From positions 1 to 48,570 of the forward strand of contig NZ_CANLBV010000025.1 in the NCBI RefSeq assembly GCF_947488985.1: 48,570 nucleotides of DNA, read 5' to 3'. The stretch is from an uncultured Vibrio sp. (GTDB taxonomy: Bacteria > Pseudomonadota > Gammaproteobacteria > Enterobacterales > Vibrionaceae). The translations under genes and the position numbers were made by a program. Positions 46,293 to 48,570 of the stretch are shown here, piece after piece (position 1 is the first letter of the stretch; each line of letters opens with the position of its first letter). The notes below the pieces were generated by a model that searched no databases, had not been told where the DNA came from, and worked only from the letters and a program-made list of their open reading frames with translations.

Positions 46293-48062
46293 TTAAGAAT
46301 AACTTCGTTGATTAGCTTCAATGCTTTCTTCAACTCGTGCACTTCTTTTCAATGCATAACCTACTACAAAGATGGCAGCGGCACAGCAAAGAAATACCAT
46401 CCGTCCCCACATTGGGTTTGGAATCAATACCATCAGTACAAGTCCAGTAGCCATTACCATCACCAATGTACCCAGCTTATTACGCTGCATTCTATCGAAG
46501 GTGTCTTGATCATCAGCAGCGACTACTTCTGTTTGAAGGTCAGTAAAGAACTCATCTGTACTCTGCTTGTTCAGATCTTTATCTTCACTATAAAACAGTG
46601 TTGTAGCCCAGAAGAATCCAGCCGTTAGGAATAAATGAGCAACGATGGTGATGACAGTTCTCATTTCAGAAATTTCGCGACCTGTTAGGTTTTCCATGCC
46701 AAACCAAGCGCCAACTACCTGAGGAGTGAAAATATTGATCACAGACCAAGAAACTAAACCGCCAAACACAACCGTTGTCCACGGTGCCCATTTTGGCGTT
46801 TTACGAATAATCATACCGAAGCACAGTGGTACTAAGATTGGACCTTGTAACAGCGTCGTTACTTGCATCATTAAATCAAACAAACTGAGTTCTTTCAGTG
46901 ACAAGAAGAACTGAGCCATTAAAATAACAAGAACCCCATTCACAATACAGGCGAGTTGGCCTGCGCGGAGTAGTTCTTTATCCGTCGCTTTGCCTTTACG
47001 CATAATGTTTGCGTAAAAGCTACGAACAAAAATTCCTGAATTTCGATTTAGAGCAGAGTCCATCGATGACATAGTTGCTGCGAACAAACCTGCCATAAGT
47101 AATCCCACGGTACCAACAGGCATGGCTTCACGTGCAAAGACTAGGTATACCGCATCACTCGCTTTTGCTCCTAGCTCTGAATACTGTGCCGCAGCGTCTG
47201 GGTAAAGGATTGCTGATGCCCAAGGTGGTACGAACCAAATGACACAGCCAGCTAGCATCATAATACCTGCGAACAAGGCTGCTTTCGACGCATTATCGGA
47301 GTCTTTCGCATTAAGAAAACGGTAAGAGTCCTGCATGTTATTTAAACTTTGTAATTGCTTAACAACAAAGAACAAAAACGAACAGACCATCAGTAACGGA
47401 TAGTTCATATCTGGGCCAATCCAAAAACCTGAAGGGAAATTGGTGACAATCTCACCTGGCCCGCCAACTTTAATTATCGCAACAATGGCACAAGCAATAG
47501 AGATAACTGCAATAACCAATGTTTGAATAAAATCAGATGCAACAACTCCCCATGCACCACTCAGCAAGGAAATTATAAGTACAATAATGCCTGTAACCCA
47601 AATTGTGGTAGAAATGTCAGCATTAAATACAGCAGAAGCAAAAACACCTAAACCATTCAACCAAACCGCCGCCACGATGACACTAAGAGGAATGATCATC
47701 CAAGTGAAGAATTGTTCATTTGTTGAGTCAAAGCGACGTCTCACACCTTCGGTTGGAGTATCAACACGCATTTGACGAAAGCGTTTAGCAAAATAAAAAT
47801 AGGCAAAAACATACGCCATAAAATTACCTAAAAAGACACCCAAAACAGCAAAGCCATCATTGAACGCCTTCCCCGCAGCACCTGTAAAAGTAAAAGCAGA
47901 AAACTGGGTCATGAAAGCGGTCGAACCCACCATCCACCAAAGCATTTTACCACCTCCACGAAAGTAGTCACTCGCGCTGTTATTTGCCATTTTTTTGAAC
48001 AATAAACTGATTGCTACCATAAGAGCAAAGTAGCCAGCTATGACAAGGTAATCGTATTCCAT
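46293..48062 (-). CDS. SSS-family sodium/solute symporter (possible oligo-uronate transporter)
   Basis: A 589-residue inner-membrane protein with 13 or more hydrophobic segments, of the sodium:solute symporter family. Typical stretches are FRGGGKMLWWMVGSTAFMTQ and GLLMAGLFAATMSSMDSALN, the latter being the Na+-site region of the family. The C-terminal tail is extended. It lies downstream of a KdgM-type porin on the same strand. In alginate-using vibrios, symporters of this type (ToaA/B/C) are grouped with KdgM/KdgN porins, so uptake of oligo-alginate or related unsaturated uronates is the best guess. The exact substrate is uncertain. Confidence 0.82.
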   Translation of the reverse strand: MEYDYLVIAGYFALMVAISLLFKKMANNSASDYFRGGGKMLWWMVGSTAFMTQFSAFTFTGAAGKAFNDGFAVLGVFLGNFMAYVFAYFYFAKRFRQMRVDTPTEGVRRRFDSTNEQFFTWMIIPLSVIVAAVWLNGLGVFASAVFNADISTTIWVTGIIVLIISLLSGAWGVVASDFIQTLVIAVISIACAIVAIIKVGGPGEIVTNFPSGFWIGPDMNYPLLMVCSFLFFVVKQLQSLNNMQDSYRFLNAKDSDNASKAALFAGIMMLAGCVIWFVPPWASAILYPDAAAQYSELGAKASDAVYLVFAREAMPVGTVGLLMAGLFAATMSSMDSALNRNSGIFVRSFYANIMRKGKATDKELLRAGQLACIVNGVLVILMAQFFLSLKELSLFDLMMQVTTLLQGPILVPLCFGMIIRKTPKWAPWTTVVFGGLVSWSVINIFTPQVVGAWFGMENLTGREISEMRTVITIVAHLFLTAGFFWATTLFYSEDKDLNKQSTDEFFTDLQTEVVAADDQDTFDRMQRNKLGTLVMVMATGLVLMVLIPNPMWGRMVFLCCAAAIFVVGYALKRSARVEESIEANQRSYS

Positions 48063-48098
48063 AGTATCATTTCCGAAACAGTGTTTTAATTTGATTGA

Positions 48099-48117
48099 AG
48101 TATAGGTTTATATACCT
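48099..48117 (-). promoter_or_regulatory. symporter promoter with overlapping palindrome
   Basis: On the minus strand TATACT (48104-48099) is a good -10 box, 37 bases before the symporter start. The near-palindrome AGGTTTATATACCT (48104-48117) directly abuts it. A GntR-type repressor site is conceivable. Confidence 0.4.
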
Positions 48118-48175
48118 CAATTATCCGTGACCAAAATCGAAACGTCGGTTTATTATTGTAAATAACTTAAGGTTC

Positions 48176-48191
48176 GTTGACGTAGATCACA
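48176..48191. promoter_or_regulatory. CRP-like site upstream of the symporter
   Basis: GTTGACGTAGATCACA matches the CRP consensus TGTGATCTAGATCACA at 12 of 16 positions, with one perfect half (TAGATCACA). It is centred about 91.5 bases upstream of the predicted symporter transcript start, a usable class I distance, and fits catabolite control of a sugar-uptake gene. Confidence 0.5.
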
Positions 48192-48328
48192 CTTATTCGG
48201 TCGATATTTTTAAGAAACTCCGATTCATTATCAATTTCAAAGACTAAAACAAAACCAGAGCGCATAGCGTCGCACCCTGTTAATAAATGAATCATTCCCT
48301 TCAACTATTTATCAATGATTGAGTTTGA

Positions 48329-48570
48329 TCAAAAGTTGTATTTAACACCAACGCGATAGCGAAGAGAGTGGTCATCTTTAACTCCATTATTATTTTTGTC
48401 ATGGGTAACAAATCCAACTTCCGCAAACGGTACCCAACCACTTTCTAGTTGACTGTATTCACCAAAGAAATTCACTAAGTGATCCGTATCTTTATCCGGC
48501 TTTGTTGCGTAAATCGAGTGAACTAAATCAGAATCGTACGATCAGATCAGAGACATTCTCTTATTGACTC
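48329..48570 (-). CDS. C-terminal end of a KdgM-type oligouronide porin (partial, possibly broken)
   Basis: Too short for a full frame because it runs into the window edge. The last 71 codons read as a porin end: HLVNFFGEY, SGWVPFAEVGFV and RYRVGVKYNF with a terminal Phe, the signature of KdgM-family oligogalacturonate/oligoalginate porins. An in-frame TGA sits at 48544-48542, only about 9 codons from the window edge, where a GATCAGATCAG repeat occurs. The gene may be interrupted there or the edge sequence may be unreliable. It lies upstream of the symporter on the same strand, across a gap of about 265 bases with its own promoter signals. Confidence 0.6.

Overview
The window is chromosomal DNA of a marine gammaproteobacterium, almost certainly a Vibrio. 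The proteins read as Vibrio orthologues throughout, and the gene order (rocS-ubiUV; pnp-rpsO-truB-rbfA-infB-nusA-rimP-tRNA-fMet-tRNA-Leu-secG-glmM-folP-ftsH-rlmE/yhbY-greA/ompU-dacB-tyrS-M23 peptidase-RND pump-erpA/hemL-AI-2E permease-rsmC-chiS) is, from memory, that of V. cholerae chromosome 1. A symporter and a KdgM-type porin at the right end suggest an alginate- or pectin-using clade such as Splendidus; that part is inference.

Layout. (1) 1-5.6 kb: oxygen-independent ubiquinone synthesis genes ubiT (with a GNAT gene) and ubiUV, divergent, with the c-di-GMP gene rocS between them; both promoters carry FNR-like sites in class II geometry. (2) 5.6-7.5 kb: a MATE efflux pump and its MarR regulator with two matching operators. 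(3) 7.6-23.9 kb: a long minus-strand housekeeping block for RNA decay, ribosome maturation, translation initiation, transcription elongation, two tRNAs, protein export, peptidoglycan precursor, folate, membrane proteolysis and rRNA methylation. It is punctuated by intrinsic terminators and leader hairpins. (4) 23.9-28.1 kb: yhbY, greA with a structured leader, the OmpU porin with a ToxR-type box, and PBP4. (5) 28.1-32.3 kb: a short MgtE-type Mg2+ transporter, tyrS and an M23 endopeptidase. (6) 32.3-41.2 kb: an RND pump and its fusion protein, erpA, hemL, an AI-2E-family permease and rsmC. (7) 41.4-44.8 kb: the chitin sensor chiS. (8) 44.8-48.6 kb: an accessory segment directly after chiS, with two truncated insertion sequences (IS5-like and ISL3) joined head to head, then a sodium/solute symporter and the end of a KdgM-type porin.

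The most interesting undescribed candidate lies in the 465-base gap between tyrS and the MgtE-type gene. On the minus strand it holds an extended -10 promoter, a palindrome at the predicted transcript start, a 14-codon leader ORF with an optimal ribosome binding site (MNNTDHPPSLNGEE), a hairpin whose 5' arm lies inside that ORF, and a C-rich, G-poor stretch resembling a Rho loading site. This is the architecture of the enterobacterial mgtL-mgtA leader, but on an unrelated Mg2+ transporter family. Other notable points are the FNR geometry at ubiT and ubiU (which also settles the ubiT start), a greA leader attenuator, a triple hairpin between tRNA-fMet and rimP, and a frameshifted, truncated ISL3 transposase whose open frame looks intact at first sight.
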